Shown: positions 27,171 through 36,742 of the stretch, piece by piece
Layout: each line of letters opens with the position of its first letter
How positions within the stretch are numbered: position 1 is the first letter of the stretch
Assembly (NCBI RefSeq): GCF_000227585.1
Contig: NZ_CAFB01000039.1
Span: forward strand, 1 to 57,259
Direction of reading: 5' to 3'
Source: Candidatus Glomeribacter gigasporarum BEG34
GTDB taxonomy: Bacteria; Pseudomonadota; Gammaproteobacteria; Burkholderiales; Burkholderiaceae
Length of the DNA: 57,259 bases
Program-made: the position numbers and the translations under genes
Notes under the pieces: generated by a model
The model's database searches: none
What the model was told of the DNA's origin: nothing
Seen by the model: the letters and a program-made list of their open reading frames with translations, nothing else

Positions 27171-28498
27171 TGAGCGTGCGGTTTCAGTTCCTCGATGTGT
27201 ATCTCGGCGCGACGCTGGTTGGCCGTCTATCGAAGACGGGCGATATTGTGCAATTTTTAGGCGATGAGTCTTATTTGGAAAATCCCCATCGTCCCACGCT
27301 TTCGCTTTCCTACAACAGCCTGGACGAGATCACCGGAGACGCGGATACGCGCGAGATTTTCACCAAATCGGGCACGCGCTGGACGCGCTCGCTCGGCGCT
27401 GTGCCCGCGTTCTTTGAGAACCTGCTGCCTGAGGGCGCGCTGCTCGACTGGATTGCGGACCAGCGGCAGGTCTCGACGCACGACGCATTCGAGCTTCTGG
27501 CGGCGACCGGAAGTTCGCTGCCAGGCGCGCTCGTGATCCGGCCCAGCGATATAGAGCGCCTTGGCGCGCGGCTTGAACGTCACGCAGCCGCCCTGCAGGA
27601 AGGCGGCCGCCGCGATGTGGTTGCAACGCCGGTGGCAGCGCCGGTCGAAGGCGCGTTCAGCCTGGCCGGCCAACAAATGAAACTGGCCCTGTCTATGGTC
27701 GAGAAGGGCCGGCGCTACACCTTAAAGACGCATGCCGATACTGGCCAGGAGATCGTCGCGAAATTGCCTTCGCTTACGCGCCGCGACAGCGTGGAAGTGG
27801 AATACGCGGGGATGCGCCTTGCTCGGCTCGCGCACGTGAATGTGCCCGACTTCTGGATCGAGCGCACGGATACCCTCGATATCGGCGGCATTGAGCAACT
27901 ATGTCCATCCGACTATTTTCTGGCCGTTGCGCGCTTCGACCGCGTTGCCGGTCAGTCGCCGGTTCATATCGAAGATTGGTGTCAGGTCAACGGCCGGCGC
28001 CCCAAAGACAAATACGGGCCGCAGTCCGCCTACATCGCCGCGCTGGCAGCCCTTCACGCCTATTCGCCCAACCGGTACGAAGATGCGGCGCAGTTTTTCC
28101 GTCGGCAGGTGGTCAATGTGATGATGGGAAATACCGACGCCCATTTGAAAAATTTTTCCTTTATTTATCCGGATGGCCGCTATCCCCGCCTTTCTCCCGC
28201 ATACGATATGGTGCCGGTGATTGCCTATCTCGGCGCTGGACGATATGCGCTGAACGAAGAGGTTGAAAAAATGTATCAGAGCATGAGCCTGGACGATTTT
28301 CTGCGCGTTGCCAAAGCGGCGCATTTCGCGCCCCGCGCCGTTGCGCGGGAGATCAGACAAACGCTGGAGCGCATCTGTGATGTATGGCCGGCGGCGTTAA
28401 AGGATTTGCCTGTACCGGATGAGTTGCGCATGAAAATCCTGGCGCGCATCGATGGCATCGCGCTGCTTAGGTCCGCATTACCGCGAAGATTTGCTTAG
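27167..28498 (+). CDS. hipA: HipA-type serine/threonine kinase toxin
   Basis: HipA kinases cause growth arrest and persistence by phosphorylating glutamyl-tRNA synthetase in E. coli; targets differ among relatives. The 443 residues have the N-terminal couple domain with the ejecting loop region GDADTREIF and PAFFENLLPEG. The kinase motifs follow: GNTDAHLKNFSF with the catalytic Asp at 324, and SPAYDMVP with the metal-binding Asp at 347. All key residues are kept, so it is probably active. The stop TAG is made by the left end of a family A repeat. Confidence 0.92.
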   Translation: MMSVRFQFLDVYLGATLVGRLSKTGDIVQFLGDESYLENPHRPTLSLSYNSLDEITGDADTREIFTKSGTRWTRSLGAVPAFFENLLPEGALLDWIADQRQVSTHDAFELLAATGSSLPGALVIRPSDIERLGARLERHAAALQEGGRRDVVATPVAAPVEGAFSLAGQQMKLALSMVEKGRRYTLKTHADTGQEIVAKLPSLTRRDSVEVEYAGMRLARLAHVNVPDFWIERTDTLDIGGIEQLCPSDYFLAVARFDRVAGQSPVHIEDWCQVNGRRPKDKYGPQSAYIAALAALHAYSPNRYEDAAQFFRRQVVNVMMGNTDAHLKNFSFIYPDGRYPRLSPAYDMVPVIAYLGAGRYALNEEVEKMYQSMSLDDFLRVAKAAHFAPRAVAREIRQTLERICDVWPAALKDLPVPDELRMKILARIDGIALLRSALPRRFA

Positions 28499-28662
28499 AG
28501 CATTTTTCACTGATTTTCCCTATGTCGCTTCGCCGTTCTGTGTATTCGGGATCGCTGCGGGGTCGCCTCCATCGCTGCGCGATAGAGACCTGCTCCGCCC
28601 GCATCGATCCCCATACTGTCTTCGCGCTCGCTCCGCGGGCAAATCGACTGAAAAATGCTCTA
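28496..28662 (+). repeat. Family A palindromic repeat (167-bp form) that supplies the stop codons of hipA and dcd
   Basis: Left arm TAGAGCATTTTTCACTG and right arm GACTGAAAAATGCTCTA are bounded by TA, with the long core (GGGGTCGCCTCCATCGC, CATACTGTCTTCGCG). Bases 28496-28498 are the hipA stop on the + strand. Bases 28660-28662 are the dcd stop on the minus strand. The element therefore fills the entire gap between these convergent genes. Confidence 0.95.
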
Positions 28663-29229
28663 GGTTCTTGGCAGTGTCACCCCATTTTGCCCTTGATATT
28701 TACCGCCGCGATCCTGATACGACACCGCGCAGACTTCATCGCTTTCAAGAAACAGCACCTGCGCGACGCCTTCATTGGCATAAATCTTTGCAGGCAGCGG
28801 GGTGGTATTGGAAAACTCCAGCGTGACGTAGCCTTCCCACTCAGGCTCGAAAGGTGTCACATTGACGATAATGCCGCAGCGCGCATAGGTTGACTTGCCA
28901 ACGCACAATGTCAACACATCGCGGGGAATGCGGAAATATTCAACCGTGCGCGCGAGCGCGAACGAATTCGGCGGAATGATGCAGACATCACCGCGAAAAT
29001 CGACAAAGGATTTTTCGTCAAAGAACTTAGGATCAACAATCGTCGAGTTGATATTCGTGAAAATTTTGAATTCATCGGCGCAACGGATATCGTAGCCATA
29101 GCTTGAGGTGCCATAACTGATCATTTTTTGTCCGTTCGGGGCGACGCGGACTTGCTCCGCCTCGAATGGCTCTATCATCCCGTGCGCGTGCGCCATGCGC
29201 CGGATCCATTGATCGGATTTGATACTCAT
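28660..29229 (-). CDS. dcd: dCTP deaminase
   Basis: Dcd converts dCTP to dUTP, feeding dTMP synthesis. The 189-residue protein has [13 protein letters not shown] near residue 40, [23 protein letters not shown] with the catalytic glutamate, and [10 protein letters not shown] with the C-terminal lid [12 protein letters not shown]. Length and motifs match bacterial Dcd. The stop TAG is formed by the right end of the repeat it shares with hipA. Confidence 0.96.
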   Translation of the reverse strand: MSIKSDQWIRRMAHAHGMIEPFEAEQVRVAPNGQKMISYGTSSYGYDIRCADEFKIFTNINSTIVDPKFFDEKSFVDFRGDVCIIPPNSFALARTVEYFRIPRDVLTLCVGKSTYARCGIIVNVTPFEPEWEGYVTLEFSNTTPLPAKIYANEGVAQVLFLESDEVCAVSYQDRGGKYQGQNGVTLPRT

Positions 29230-29241
29230 TTGCGCCTCATT

Positions 29242-30750
29242 TTAAGCAGCAGCCTTCAAGCAATGCGTGTTCAGCGCGCTATGGTGGCGGCCATATGCGA
29301 AATAGATCGACAGTCCAAGCGCCATCCAGAGCACGAGCCGAATCCAAGTATCGGCGGGCAGACCAGACATCAGAAACAGCGCCGAGAGCGCGCCCATTGG
29401 CGCAACCAGATAAATCGCCGGCGTTCTGAAGGCGCGCGGCAATTCAGGCTGCCTGATGCGCAGCGCCAGAACGCCGATACATACCAGAACAAAGGCGGAT
29501 AAAGTGCCAATACTGACCAGTTCGCCCGCCAACCCGATAGGTAAGATGCCTGCCAGCGCTGTCACCGCCGCGCCAATCCACAATGTCGTCAAATAAGGCG
29601 TATGGAAACGCGGGTGAATTTTCGCGGCGAATTCCGGCAATAGCCCATCTTGGGCCATCACATAGAAAATGCGCGATTGCGCCATAATCAGCACCAGAAT
29701 CACCGAGCTCAGCCCGACCAGCGCCCCCAGCTTGACCAATGGCGATAACCAGGGCATGCCGATGGCATCGATGCCGACCGCAATCGGGTCCGGCACGTGC
29801 AGCCGGTTGAAGGGCACCACCCCGGTCAATACATAGGACACGAGCACATACAGAACCGCGCAGATCGCAAGCGAGCCGAGCAGTCCAACCGGAATATTGC
29901 GGCGCGGATTTTTTGTTTCCTGCGCAACGCAGGACACGGCATCGAAACCAATATAGGCGAAGAATACGACCGCCGCGCCGCGCAGTACGCCGCTGAAGCC
30001 AAACTCGCCGAGTTGCCCGCTATTCGGCGGAATAAAGGCGCCATTTGGGTTGGAAGGCGTCACCCAATTGGCAGTGTCCACATATCCAATGCCTGCCGCG
30101 ATAAAAATCAGCACAATCGCCACTTTGATCACGACCATCCAGTTATTCACGCGCGTCGACTCCTGCACCCCCAGGGTCAGCAGCAGTGTCGCCGCCGCTA
30201 CAATCAGCATCGCGGGCACGTTCAGCCAGGCGCCCGTGCGGCTCCATCCGGCCACCGCATCGTAGACAAATGGAGACTCAGACCACCGTTCAGGCAATAC
30301 AATGCCGAAATTCCTCAAAATACTTCCCGCGTAGCCCGACCAGCCAATGGCGACCGTCGTTGCGCCGAGGCAATATTCCAGAATCAGATCCCAGCCAATC
30401 ATCCAGGCAACCAACTCACCGAGCGTTGCATAGGCATAGGTATAGGCGCTGCCTGAGACTGGCACAATCGAGGCCATCTCTGCATAGCACAGGCCGGAAA
30501 GCGCGCAGACCAATGCGCCGAGCGCAAAGGAAAGCATGATCGATGGCCCTGCAAAAGCCGCTGCCGCATGTCCGGTCAGCACAAAAATCCCCGCGCCAAT
30601 CACGCAGCCAATGCCGAGCAGTACCACATCCAGACCCGATAAAGTGCGCCGCATCCGGTGCGCCGAATCAGCGCCGGACAACGCTTCAGGCATTTCTAGC
30701 GTCTCAGTTTCCAATGCTGGAATGGATTTTTTTTGCCAGAGTGTTTTCAT
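29242..30750 (-). CDS. APC-family amino-acid permease
   Basis: About 12 membrane segments in 502 residues. The first segments read [26 protein letters not shown], the substrate-binding GIGxGIF pattern of the APC superfamily, followed by [24 protein letters not shown]. The length and C-terminal pattern suggest the cationic amino-acid (CAT/YfnA-like) group, but the substrate is uncertain. The start is ATG 30750 (another at 30756). Ending 13 bp from dcd, it could be cotranscribed with it. In a host-dependent bacterium such a carrier would import host amino acids. Confidence 0.9.
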   Translation of the reverse strand: MKTLWQKKSIPALETETLEMPEALSGADSAHRMRRTLSGLDVVLLGIGCVIGAGIFVLTGHAAAAFAGPSIMLSFALGALVCALSGLCYAEMASIVPVSGSAYTYAYATLGELVAWMIGWDLILEYCLGATTVAIGWSGYAGSILRNFGIVLPERWSESPFVYDAVAGWSRTGAWLNVPAMLIVAAATLLLTLGVQESTRVNNWMVVIKVAIVLIFIAAGIGYVDTANWVTPSNPNGAFIPPNSGQLGEFGFSGVLRGAAVVFFAYIGFDAVSCVAQETKNPRRNIPVGLLGSLAICAVLYVLVSYVLTGVVPFNRLHVPDPIAVGIDAIGMPWLSPLVKLGALVGLSSVILVLIMAQSRIFYVMAQDGLLPEFAAKIHPRFHTPYLTTLWIGAAVTALAGILPIGLAGELVSIGTLSAFVLVCIGVLALRIRQPELPRAFRTPAIYLVAPMGALSALFLMSGLPADTWIRLVLWMALGLSIYFAYGRHHSALNTHCLKAAA

Positions 30751-30961
30751 ATACAAGAAAAGAGGTATGGGTGAACGCGCAGGGAAAATGCAAAATATGC
30801 ATCATCCGAATTATGACTCATGCGCAGCAGGCGGTCTCTGTTGTTTAACAACAACGCCCGTGTGCGCATTCAGCACATATTGAGCAATAAATTGCGTATG
30901 ATGCCTGTGCGTTTTAAACGTATTTTTGATTGATCAACTTTGAAAGGACGAGGTATTGACA

Positions 30962-32275
30962 ATGAGAAAACTGAATTCTGGACGCGGCGCGCTTCCCTTT
31001 AAATTACGCGCGATTCCCGTCATCGCGGCCTGGATGGCAGGCGCAGGCGCGCTGAGCTTGCCGGGGATTGCATCCGCGCAGCCAGCCCCGCTAGCCTCCA
31101 ATGGGGGATTGCAGTTATGCGGAACAGACTCAAAAGGAAAAGCAATTGGACCCGACGGCGCAGACCACACAGTCACCTTGGAATGTAAGGAGGCGTCACC
31201 GCAGTTTGCTTTGAAAACGAACGGTAATGCAAATGGCACGGGCGACCCTACCCTTGCCGCTTCGCGGATCCTGGGCTATCAAGACAGGATTGAGATCAAC
31301 ACAAATCAGCTCAACGTCAGAGCTCCAAGTACTTTCTACTACGATGTGAATTTAAATGACAACAAAATTACCAAACTGAAGAACGGTACCGAGGATCAGG
31401 ATGCTGTCAACGTCGGTCAGCTGCGCGGCATCCTCACGGCATTGGGCGGCGGCGCGGCGATCGATAAAGACGGTGCGATCCATGCGCCGACCTATATCAT
31501 CGGCAACGAAAACTTTCACGATGTCGGCGCTGCACTGATCGGTGTCAACAACATACTGACCCAGGGCTTGAAAGATATCACCAGCCTCACGGCCCAGGTG
31601 GCCAAAAACACGCAGGATATTGGCAAGCTACAGCAGGGCGGCGGTGGCGGTGGTGGCGGCGGCAAGGACAGCGGTAATAAAGATGAGGACAGCGGTAATA
31701 AAGGTGAGGACAGCGGTAATAAAGGTAAGGGCAGCGGCAATATTGGCTGGGGAGTGCGTAATGGCCCGGATGGCTCCATGACTGTTGGCAACGATTCAAC
31801 CGCATCTGGCAAGAATGCGTCCGCCTTTGGCCAGGGCGCACAGGCAACCGCGAAGGATTCGGTCGCGTTGGGTCAAGGCTCGGTCGCGGACCGTCCCAAC
31901 ACGGTTTCGGTCGGTTCCAAAGATCATGAGCGGATCATCTCCAATGTCGCGCCGGGCGTTCAAGGCACCGATGCGGCGAATATGGATCAATTAAATGCAG
32001 TGCTCAAGGACACCGACAATCGCCTGCTTGATCTGGATAGAAACACCCGGCGCGGGATTGCGGCGGCTGCGGTTCTGCAAAGCGTCACGCCCTATCTGCC
32101 TGGCCGCGCTGTGGTCAGCGTGAATGGCGCAACCTACCGCGGTCAGCAGGCGGTCGGTCTTGGCCTTTCATACTGGAGTCCAAAAGGCAATGTGAACTTT
32201 AATGCGGCCGCAGGTCATGCCAGAGGCCCGAATACCGTTGTCAGAGTCGGGCTTGCCTTTACGCTTGGACAATAA
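30962..32275 (+). CDS. Trimeric autotransporter adhesin, short (YadA-like)
   Basis: The start ATG 30962 follows AAGGACGAGG. A long signal peptide (basic LNSGRGALPFKLRA, then AVIAAWMAGAGAL-type stretch ending IASAQ) precedes the passenger. EDQDAVNVGQLRG is a neck motif. A nine-glycine run and three DSGNK repeats follow (31638-31735). Then come YadA head turns (GNDSTASGKNASAFGQGAQATAKDSVALGQGS), a second neck (VAPGVQGTDAANMDQLNAV) and the 12-stranded anchor ending with VVRVGLAFTLGQ. At 437 residues it is small for the family. It would attach to host surfaces or inner host membranes. An OmpA-like gene follows past a terminator. Confidence 0.88.
   Translation: MRKLNSGRGALPFKLRAIPVIAAWMAGAGALSLPGIASAQPAPLASNGGLQLCGTDSKGKAIGPDGADHTVTLECKEASPQFALKTNGNANGTGDPTLAASRILGYQDRIEINTNQLNVRAPSTFYYDVNLNDNKITKLKNGTEDQDAVNVGQLRGILTALGGGAAIDKDGAIHAPTYIIGNENFHDVGAALIGVNNILTQGLKDITSLTAQVAKNTQDIGKLQQGGGGGGGGGKDSGNKDEDSGNKGEDSGNKGKGSGNIGWGVRNGPDGSMTVGNDSTASGKNASAFGQGAQATAKDSVALGQGSVADRPNTVSVGSKDHERIISNVAPGVQGTDAANMDQLNAVLKDTDNRLLDLDRNTRRGIAAAAVLQSVTPYLPGRAVVSVNGATYRGQQAVGLGLSYWSPKGNVNFNAAAGHARGPNTVVRVGLAFTLGQ
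31638..31735 (+). repeat. Poly-glycine run and 21-bp tandem repeats within the autotransporter gene
   Basis: A GGC/GGT run coding nine glycines is followed by three 21-bp units starting at 31667, 31688 and 31709, each coding DSGNK plus a charged pair, and a fourth diverged unit at 31730. Units differ by one or two bases. Such repeats can gain or lose copies and so change linker length without a frameshift, because the unit is a multiple of three. Confidence 0.85.
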
Positions 32276-32300
32276 TTTTGCACATCCATAGGCCCTCCAG

Positions 32301-32330
32301 CGGCCCGGCTAAAGGCCGGGCCGTTATTTC
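32301..32330 (+). terminator. Rho-independent terminator after the autotransporter gene
   Basis: CGGCCCGGC and GCCGGGCCG form a perfect 9-bp GC stem around a 5-base loop, followed by TTATTTC. It lies 25 bp after the stop and 15 bp before the ATG of the next gene, so the OmpA-like gene would need read-through or its own promoter. Confidence 0.85.
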
Positions 32331-32345
32331 ATAGCGAGATTTCCA

Positions 32346-33410
32346 ATGAAACGAACCCTGATTTCCACGGCCTGCGCGCTGGCGCTCTGCGCTACGCACG
32401 CAACGGCCCGGGACACGCTGGGGATTACCGACCCCACAGTCCTGCAAAGAGGCTTCGGCGCGGAACAGAGTTTTGAAGCCGGCGCGCCCGATCGCGTCTG
32501 GTTTGACAAATACGGCACCTCCGTTCCCGCCGGCTCGATTTCCGCGATGCAGCAGCGCTGGGATGCGCTCAAAGCCAAATATCCTGATGCCGCATATTTC
32601 TCTGCCAAGGCGCAGTGCTGGATTGACGCGGCGCGCGCTGAACGCGCGGTGCGCAACCAGTGGGGCTTTGTGCAGGAAGCGCTGGGCGAAGCCGACCGTC
32701 TGATCTCCGCGATGGAAGGCGGTCGCAGTCCTGAGCTCAGCAACCCGCCGCTGCGCACCGTCCGGCAGGTGCGCCCGGATCTGTGGACGAAAATCCAGCA
32801 ATTGCAACAGGATCCCAAAATGCGGGATTGCCTGCCTGCGCAGCGCACGCTAGCCTGCACGGAAGTTGTCCTGTCGCACGCGGGACACGAAGCCTGGTCG
32901 CGTTTGTTCTCCGCGGCGGAAAAACGGGTTGCCACGGCTGAACAGATGCTCCAGCAGGCCGAACAGGAACTGCAAAGCTGCACGCCGCCCGCCCCGCCTC
33001 CGCCATCTCCAATCACCAGCCAGAAAGTCAAATATCAGGCGGAGACCCTGTTTGATTTTGATAAAAGCATGCTGAAACCGGAAGGCCGGGCGAAACTCGA
33101 TGATCTTGCCGCAAAAATCAAAGGCATTGATCTTGAAGTCATTGTGGCGACGGGCCATACTGATCGAATTGGTACCGACAAATACAATGACGGGCTTTCT
33201 GCGCGGCGCGCCCAGGCAGTGAAAGCCTATCTGGTCCACAGAGGCATCGATGCGAAACGCACGTATACCGAAGCAAAAGGCAAACGCAATCCGGTGACGA
33301 CGGGCTGCAATCAGAATCTGAAAACGCAGCGTCAAGCGTTGATTGCCTGCCTTGCGCCAGATCGCCGGGTGGAAGTGGAAGTGGTTGGAACGAAAAGCGC
33401 TTCTGAATAA
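32346..33410 (+). CDS. OmpA-like outer-membrane or periplasmic protein
   Basis: The 354 residues begin with a signal peptide (KRTLISTACALALCATHATA). A helical periplasmic region of about 200 residues with paired cysteines (QCWIDAARAERA, RDCLPAQRTLACTE) follows, then a proline linker (CTPPAPPPPSP). The C-terminal OmpA domain has ETLFDFDKSMLKPEGRAKLDDLA, GHTDRIGTDKYNDGLSARRAQAVKAYL and the closing DRRVEVEVVG. That domain binds diaminopimelate in peptidoglycan. No N-terminal beta-barrel is seen. Lying behind the adhesin gene, it may anchor or assist the adhesin; this is inference. Confidence 0.88.
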   Translation: MKRTLISTACALALCATHATARDTLGITDPTVLQRGFGAEQSFEAGAPDRVWFDKYGTSVPAGSISAMQQRWDALKAKYPDAAYFSAKAQCWIDAARAERAVRNQWGFVQEALGEADRLISAMEGGRSPELSNPPLRTVRQVRPDLWTKIQQLQQDPKMRDCLPAQRTLACTEVVLSHAGHEAWSRLFSAAEKRVATAEQMLQQAEQELQSCTPPAPPPPSPITSQKVKYQAETLFDFDKSMLKPEGRAKLDDLAAKIKGIDLEVIVATGHTDRIGTDKYNDGLSARRAQAVKAYLVHRGIDAKRTYTEAKGKRNPVTTGCNQNLKTQRQALIACLAPDRRVEVEVVGTKSASE

Positions 33411-33424
33411 GCTTGCACAGGTTC

Positions 33425-33499
33425 TAGAGCATTTTTCAGTGAGATTGCACAGGAGCAAAAGCGCGAAGTGACAAGTGCAAGCCGCTGAAAAATGCTCTA
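33425..33499 (+). repeat. Family A palindromic repeat (75-bp form)
   Basis: TAGAGCATTTTTCAG and CTGAAAAATGCTCTA form a perfect inverted repeat with TA at both ends. The core is in the opposite orientation to the copy at 19924 (GTGAGATTGCACAGGAG, then GCGCGAAGTGAC). It lies between the OmpA-like gene and a terminator. Confidence 0.95.
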
Positions 33500-33513
33500 A
33501 CGTGCGTGCTTCG

Positions 33514-33551
33514 AGCGCCGGATGGCATTGTGCCATGCGGCGCTTTTTCTT
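33514..33551 (+). terminator. Rho-independent terminator upstream of rpsP
   Basis: AGCGCCG then ATGGCA pairs with TGCCAT then CGGCGCT around a 3-base loop, with one G-G mismatch, followed by TTTTCTT. It ends transcription arriving from the OmpA-like gene before the ribosomal operon. Confidence 0.85.
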
Positions 33552-33562
33552 GAGCAATCCGA

Positions 33563-33568
33563 TATAAT
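33563..33568 (+). promoter_or_regulatory. Candidate -10 box of the rpsP operon
   Basis: A perfect TATAAT lies 43 bp before the rpsP ATG and just after the terminator. No convincing -35 box is found at 16-18 bp. Its position at the head of a ribosomal operon supports a promoter. Confidence 0.45.
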
Positions 33569-33610
33569 TCCGCGATCCATTTCATTCATGCAACACACGA
33601 AAGAGTTTTC

Positions 33611-33895
33611 ATGCTAACCATTCGCCTTGCGCGCGGCGGCGCAAAAAAACGTCCTTTTTACAATATTGTGGTGACCGATTCGCGCCACCGCCGCGATGGC
33701 CGCTTTATCGAACGGATCGGTTTTTATAATCCCTTTGCAAGCAAAAACGACTGCGCACTGCGCCTTGCGCAAGATCGCCTTGCCTATTGGAAAAATACCG
33801 GGGTGCAGTTATCCGAAACGGTAGCGCGTCTGGTGAAACAGGCGCGCAGAGCGGCGGCTTCATCCGAAGTTTGCGTGCCTGAAACAGGGGATTGA
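33611..33895 (+). CDS. rpsP: 30S ribosomal protein S16
   Basis: The 94 residues begin [40 protein letters not shown], almost the family consensus. It is the first gene of the rpsP-rimM-trmD-rplS operon and overlaps rimM by 4 bp. Confidence 0.97.
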   Translation: MLTIRLARGGAKKRPFYNIVVTDSRHRRDGRFIERIGFYNPFASKNDCALRLAQDRLAYWKNTGVQLSETVARLVKQARRAAASSEVCVPETGD

Positions 33896-34500
33896 ACACA
33901 ACTGGAACACGCGCGGATCGCTTCATTGAGGTCGGCAGGATTACCGGCGCGTACGGCATACGGGGATGGGTCAAGGTGAAGCCTTATGCAGCGCGCCATT
34001 TAAGCGGTCGCGCGCTCCTCGCGGCCAAGCGCTGGCAACTGATCAAAGAGCGTCCGCTTCGCCCGGCGCAGCACAGCGCCCGCGCAGTAGATGCGTGGAC
34101 AGGCTCCAGGGTTACGGTATTGAACGCAAAACCGCGCCACGACGCCCTGATTGCGCAGTTCGCTGAATGCGCCGAACGCGAGACTGCGCTTACGCTGAAG
34201 GGCGGGAGGGTGTTCGTGCGCCGGGCTGATTTCCTGGAATTGCCAAAGGATGAATATTACTGGACCGATTTGATCGGGCTTCAGGTCATCAATACTGCAG
34301 GGGAAATACTCGGCATTGTGCGCAATTTACTCGATCATGGCGCGCATGCGGTGTTATGCGTCGAACCGCATGCGTCCAACGCAGCCAGCGCTGGACAAAA
34401 CCGGGAATTACTGATTCCATTTGTCAATGCCTATATTCTGGAAGTTGATCTAGGTCATCATCAGATGATTGTGGATTGGCGGAGCGATTGGGATGGATAG
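33892..34500 (+). CDS. rimM: Ribosome maturation factor RimM
   Basis: RimM helps assemble the head of the 30S subunit and binds S19. The 202 residues start with [22 protein letters not shown] (RimM domain). The PRC-barrel part is [34 protein letters not shown], ending with [20 protein letters not shown]. The start is TTG 33892 within an overlap with rpsP. Confidence 0.95.
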   Translation: MNTTGTRADRFIEVGRITGAYGIRGWVKVKPYAARHLSGRALLAAKRWQLIKERPLRPAQHSARAVDAWTGSRVTVLNAKPRHDALIAQFAECAERETALTLKGGRVFVRRADFLELPKDEYYWTDLIGLQVINTAGEILGIVRNLLDHGAHAVLCVEPHASNAASAGQNRELLIPFVNAYILEVDLGHHQMIVDWRSDWDG

Positions 34501-34530
34501 GAAAGAAACAGGCGCCTGTGATATTCAACC

Positions 34531-35319
34531 ATGCAACTGGATGCCATTACCCTCTTTCCGGACATATTCCGCGCGTTGACTGGCTGGGGCGTGACCGGAC
34601 GCGCGGCGCAGCGGCAGCGCTATCATTTGCGGACCTGGAATCCGCGCGATTTCACACAGGATCGGCATCGGACAGTGGATGACCGTCCTTACGGGGGCGG
34701 GCCTGGCATGGTCATGCGGGCGCCCCCGCTCGCCGCAGCGATTCAGGCGGCAAAAAACGCGCAAGCGGCAAGCGGCAATGTTGCGGCGCGCGTCATTTTG
34801 ATGAGCCCGCAAGGCAAGCCGCTCACGCACGCGGATGTCGTACAACTGGCGGCGGAATCCGGGTGGATTGTGGTATGCGGACGTTATGAAGCCATCGATC
34901 AACGTTTGATCGATGGCGCGATCACAGACGAAATCAGCGTCGGTGACTTTGTGGTGTCAGGCGGAGAGCTGCCGGCCATGATGCTGATGGACGCCGTCAT
35001 CCGCTTATTGCCCGGCGCGCTGAATGATGCACAATCGGCGCAACAGGACAGTTTCAGCGATGGGCTGCTCGATTGTCCGCACTACACGCGCCCGCAGGAA
35101 TACAATGGCATGTGCGTTCCTGAAGTGCTGCTTGGCGGACATCATGCGCGCATCGGACAATGGCGGCGCAAACGGGCGCTGGCCAATACGCAGTTCAGGC
35201 GGCCCGAATTGATTAGAGCGGCGCGCGTACAGGGCCGCTTGACTCAAACGGACGAGGCATGGTTGGGACAATGCAGTGGAATAGCGCCTAATGGGGAATA
35301 TGAAAATGCACTTGATTGA
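34531..35319 (+). CDS. trmD: tRNA (guanine-37-N1)-methyltransferase TrmD
   Basis: TrmD makes m1G37 in tRNAs, preventing frameshifts. The 262-residue SPOUT protein has [24 protein letters not shown] and the knot region [22 protein letters not shown], with PHYTRPQEY later. It overlaps rplS by 14 bp. Confidence 0.97.
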   Translation: MQLDAITLFPDIFRALTGWGVTGRAAQRQRYHLRTWNPRDFTQDRHRTVDDRPYGGGPGMVMRAPPLAAAIQAAKNAQAASGNVAARVILMSPQGKPLTHADVVQLAAESGWIVVCGRYEAIDQRLIDGAITDEISVGDFVVSGGELPAMMLMDAVIRLLPGALNDAQSAQQDSFSDGLLDCPHYTRPQEYNGMCVPEVLLGGHHARIGQWRRKRALANTQFRRPELIRAARVQGRLTQTDEAWLGQCSGIAPNGEYENALD

Positions 35320-35674
35320 AGAACTCGAACGGGAAGAAATAGCGCGCCTGACAAACGGCAAATCAATTCCGGACTTTGCGCCGGGCGATACCGTAGTGGT
35401 TAACGTGAATGTGGTTGAAGGGAATCGCAAACGTATTCAGGCATATGAAGGGATCGTGATTGCAAAACGCAATCGCGGCCTGAATTCATCGTTTATTGTC
35501 CGGAAAATCTCTTCGGGCGAAGGTGTCGAACGCAGCTTTCAGACCTATTCGCCGCTTCTGGCGAGCATCGTGATCAAGCGCCGGGGGGATGTGCGCCGCG
35601 CGAAACTGTATTATTTGCGTCACCGCTCCGGTAAAGCTGCGCGCATTAAGGAGAAATTGCCGCGCCGCGCCTAA
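35306..35674 (+). CDS. rplS: 50S ribosomal protein L19
   Basis: The best start is ATG 35306 ([14 protein letters not shown]), although ATG 35291 and 35300 are in frame. The product of 122 residues contains [35 protein letters not shown] and [27 protein letters not shown], as in L19. The stop TAA lies directly against a family B fragment. Confidence 0.96.
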   Translation: MHLIEELEREEIARLTNGKSIPDFAPGDTVVVNVNVVEGNRKRIQAYEGIVIAKRNRGLNSSFIVRKISSGEGVERSFQTYSPLLASIVIKRRGDVRRAKLYYLRHRSGKAARIKEKLPRRA

Positions 35675-35743
35675 GAGCCTGTTCACAATCTTACTGCGCG
35701 GCGGGCAGCATGCTGCGTAGGGCGGCGCTCGGAATAGATTCTA
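35674..35743 (+). repeat. Family B repeat, left part only, after rplS
   Basis: AGAGCCTGTTCACAATCTTACTGCGC and GGCGGCGCTCGGAAT match the left portion of the family B copy at 50216. No right arm is present. The fragment begins at the last base of the rplS stop codon. Confidence 0.8.
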
Positions 35744-35761
35744 TCCATTAGGAATATTCAA

Positions 35762-36733
35762 ATGACTTTCCTATCTGTCTTGCTGGCCCTCATTCTTGAG
35801 CAGAAGCGCGCATTACCGTTCAATAATCCTGTGACTGGACTGTTGCGCTACCACGCGCTGCGCATCCGGCAAGCGCTGGATGTTGGCAAATCCAAATATG
35901 AGGCGATGGCGTGGTTAAGCGTCGCGCTGCCCTGGACGCTCGCTGCCGCGCTGATTTACATCGCGCTGTACCGTTTGCATTTTCTGTTCGCTTTTGCGTG
36001 GAATGTTGTCATTCTGTATTTCACGCTCGGCTTTAGAAAATTCAGTCATCACTTCACCGATATTCAGCGCGCGTTAAATCATGACGATATCGGGCGTGCG
36101 CGCGAGACTCTGCACATATGGACAGGCATAAAGATCAGCGATATGCCAGCGTCTGAAATTGTCCGTCAAACCCTGGCGCATGCTGTGATTGCCGTACACC
36201 GCCACGTATTTGGCGTTTTTTTCTGGTTTCTGATGCCGCTTGGACCTGCGGGCGCGGTCCTGTATCGAATTGCGGAGACTCTGGCGCGCACATGGAGCAA
36301 ACCTTCCGGCGCTTTATTGACACCACATGACACGAACGCGCCGCCCTCCGCTTCATTTTCCCGCTTTGCGCAACGGGCCTTTTATTGGATCGATTGGCTC
36401 CCGGCCCGTTTAACGGCATTCGGTTTTGCAGTAGTGGGTAATTTTGAGGATGCCGTTCATACATGGCGCACTCTGCGCCAGCCCTGGATTGCTGCAAACG
36501 ATACGGTTCTGGCGACGGTCGGCGGCGGCGCGTTGGGCGCGCCGCTGACTGCGCCGCATACTGCTGAGTATCCAGATATGGATGCGCTTCCCATCGGATG
36601 GGTATCCTCACCGCTTCCCGATGCAACGTACTCCCCCGCTGCACTGCAACGGGCGGCAGGTCTGGTCTGGCGCGCCGTGGTTCTGTGGATGGTATTGTTG
36701 CTGATGTTGACGTGCGCGGTCTGGCTTGGGTAG
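35762..36733 (+). CDS. CobD/CbiB-family membrane protein
   Basis: The 323 residues hold several membrane segments (about 40-75 and 170-190, and one at the end). LVILYFTLGFRKFSHHFTDIQRAL, AHAVIAVHRHVFGVFFWFLMPLGPAGAVLYRIAETL and ERFAQRAFYWIDWLPARLTAFGFAVVGNFEDA-like stretches match the CobD/CbiB (cobinamide-phosphate synthase) and AmpE-like family common in betaproteobacteria. No other cobalamin gene is in the window, so a role in cobalamin synthesis is doubtful. It sits ahead of rsgA. Confidence 0.8.
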   Translation: MTFLSVLLALILEQKRALPFNNPVTGLLRYHALRIRQALDVGKSKYEAMAWLSVALPWTLAAALIYIALYRLHFLFAFAWNVVILYFTLGFRKFSHHFTDIQRALNHDDIGRARETLHIWTGIKISDMPASEIVRQTLAHAVIAVHRHVFGVFFWFLMPLGPAGAVLYRIAETLARTWSKPSGALLTPHDTNAPPSASFSRFAQRAFYWIDWLPARLTAFGFAVVGNFEDAVHTWRTLRQPWIAANDTVLATVGGGALGAPLTAPHTAEYPDMDALPIGWVSSPLPDATYSPAALQRAAGLVWRAVVLWMVLLLMLTCAVWLG

Positions 36734-36742
36734 CCTTTCTGC

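Noticed and set aside
28452-28893. Overlapping + strand frames of about 120 codons over the hipA-dcd junction
   Set aside because: They are made of repeat sequence and antisense to dcd; similar frames appear wherever the 167-bp repeat lies.
31667-31735. Short direct repeats that could suggest a CRISPR array
   Set aside because: Units are adjacent without spacers and code for an in-frame linker in the autotransporter. No cas genes are near.
33550-33568. TTGAGC at 33550 as the -35 box for TATAAT at 33563
   Set aside because: The spacing is only 7 bp, far from the 16-18 bp needed.
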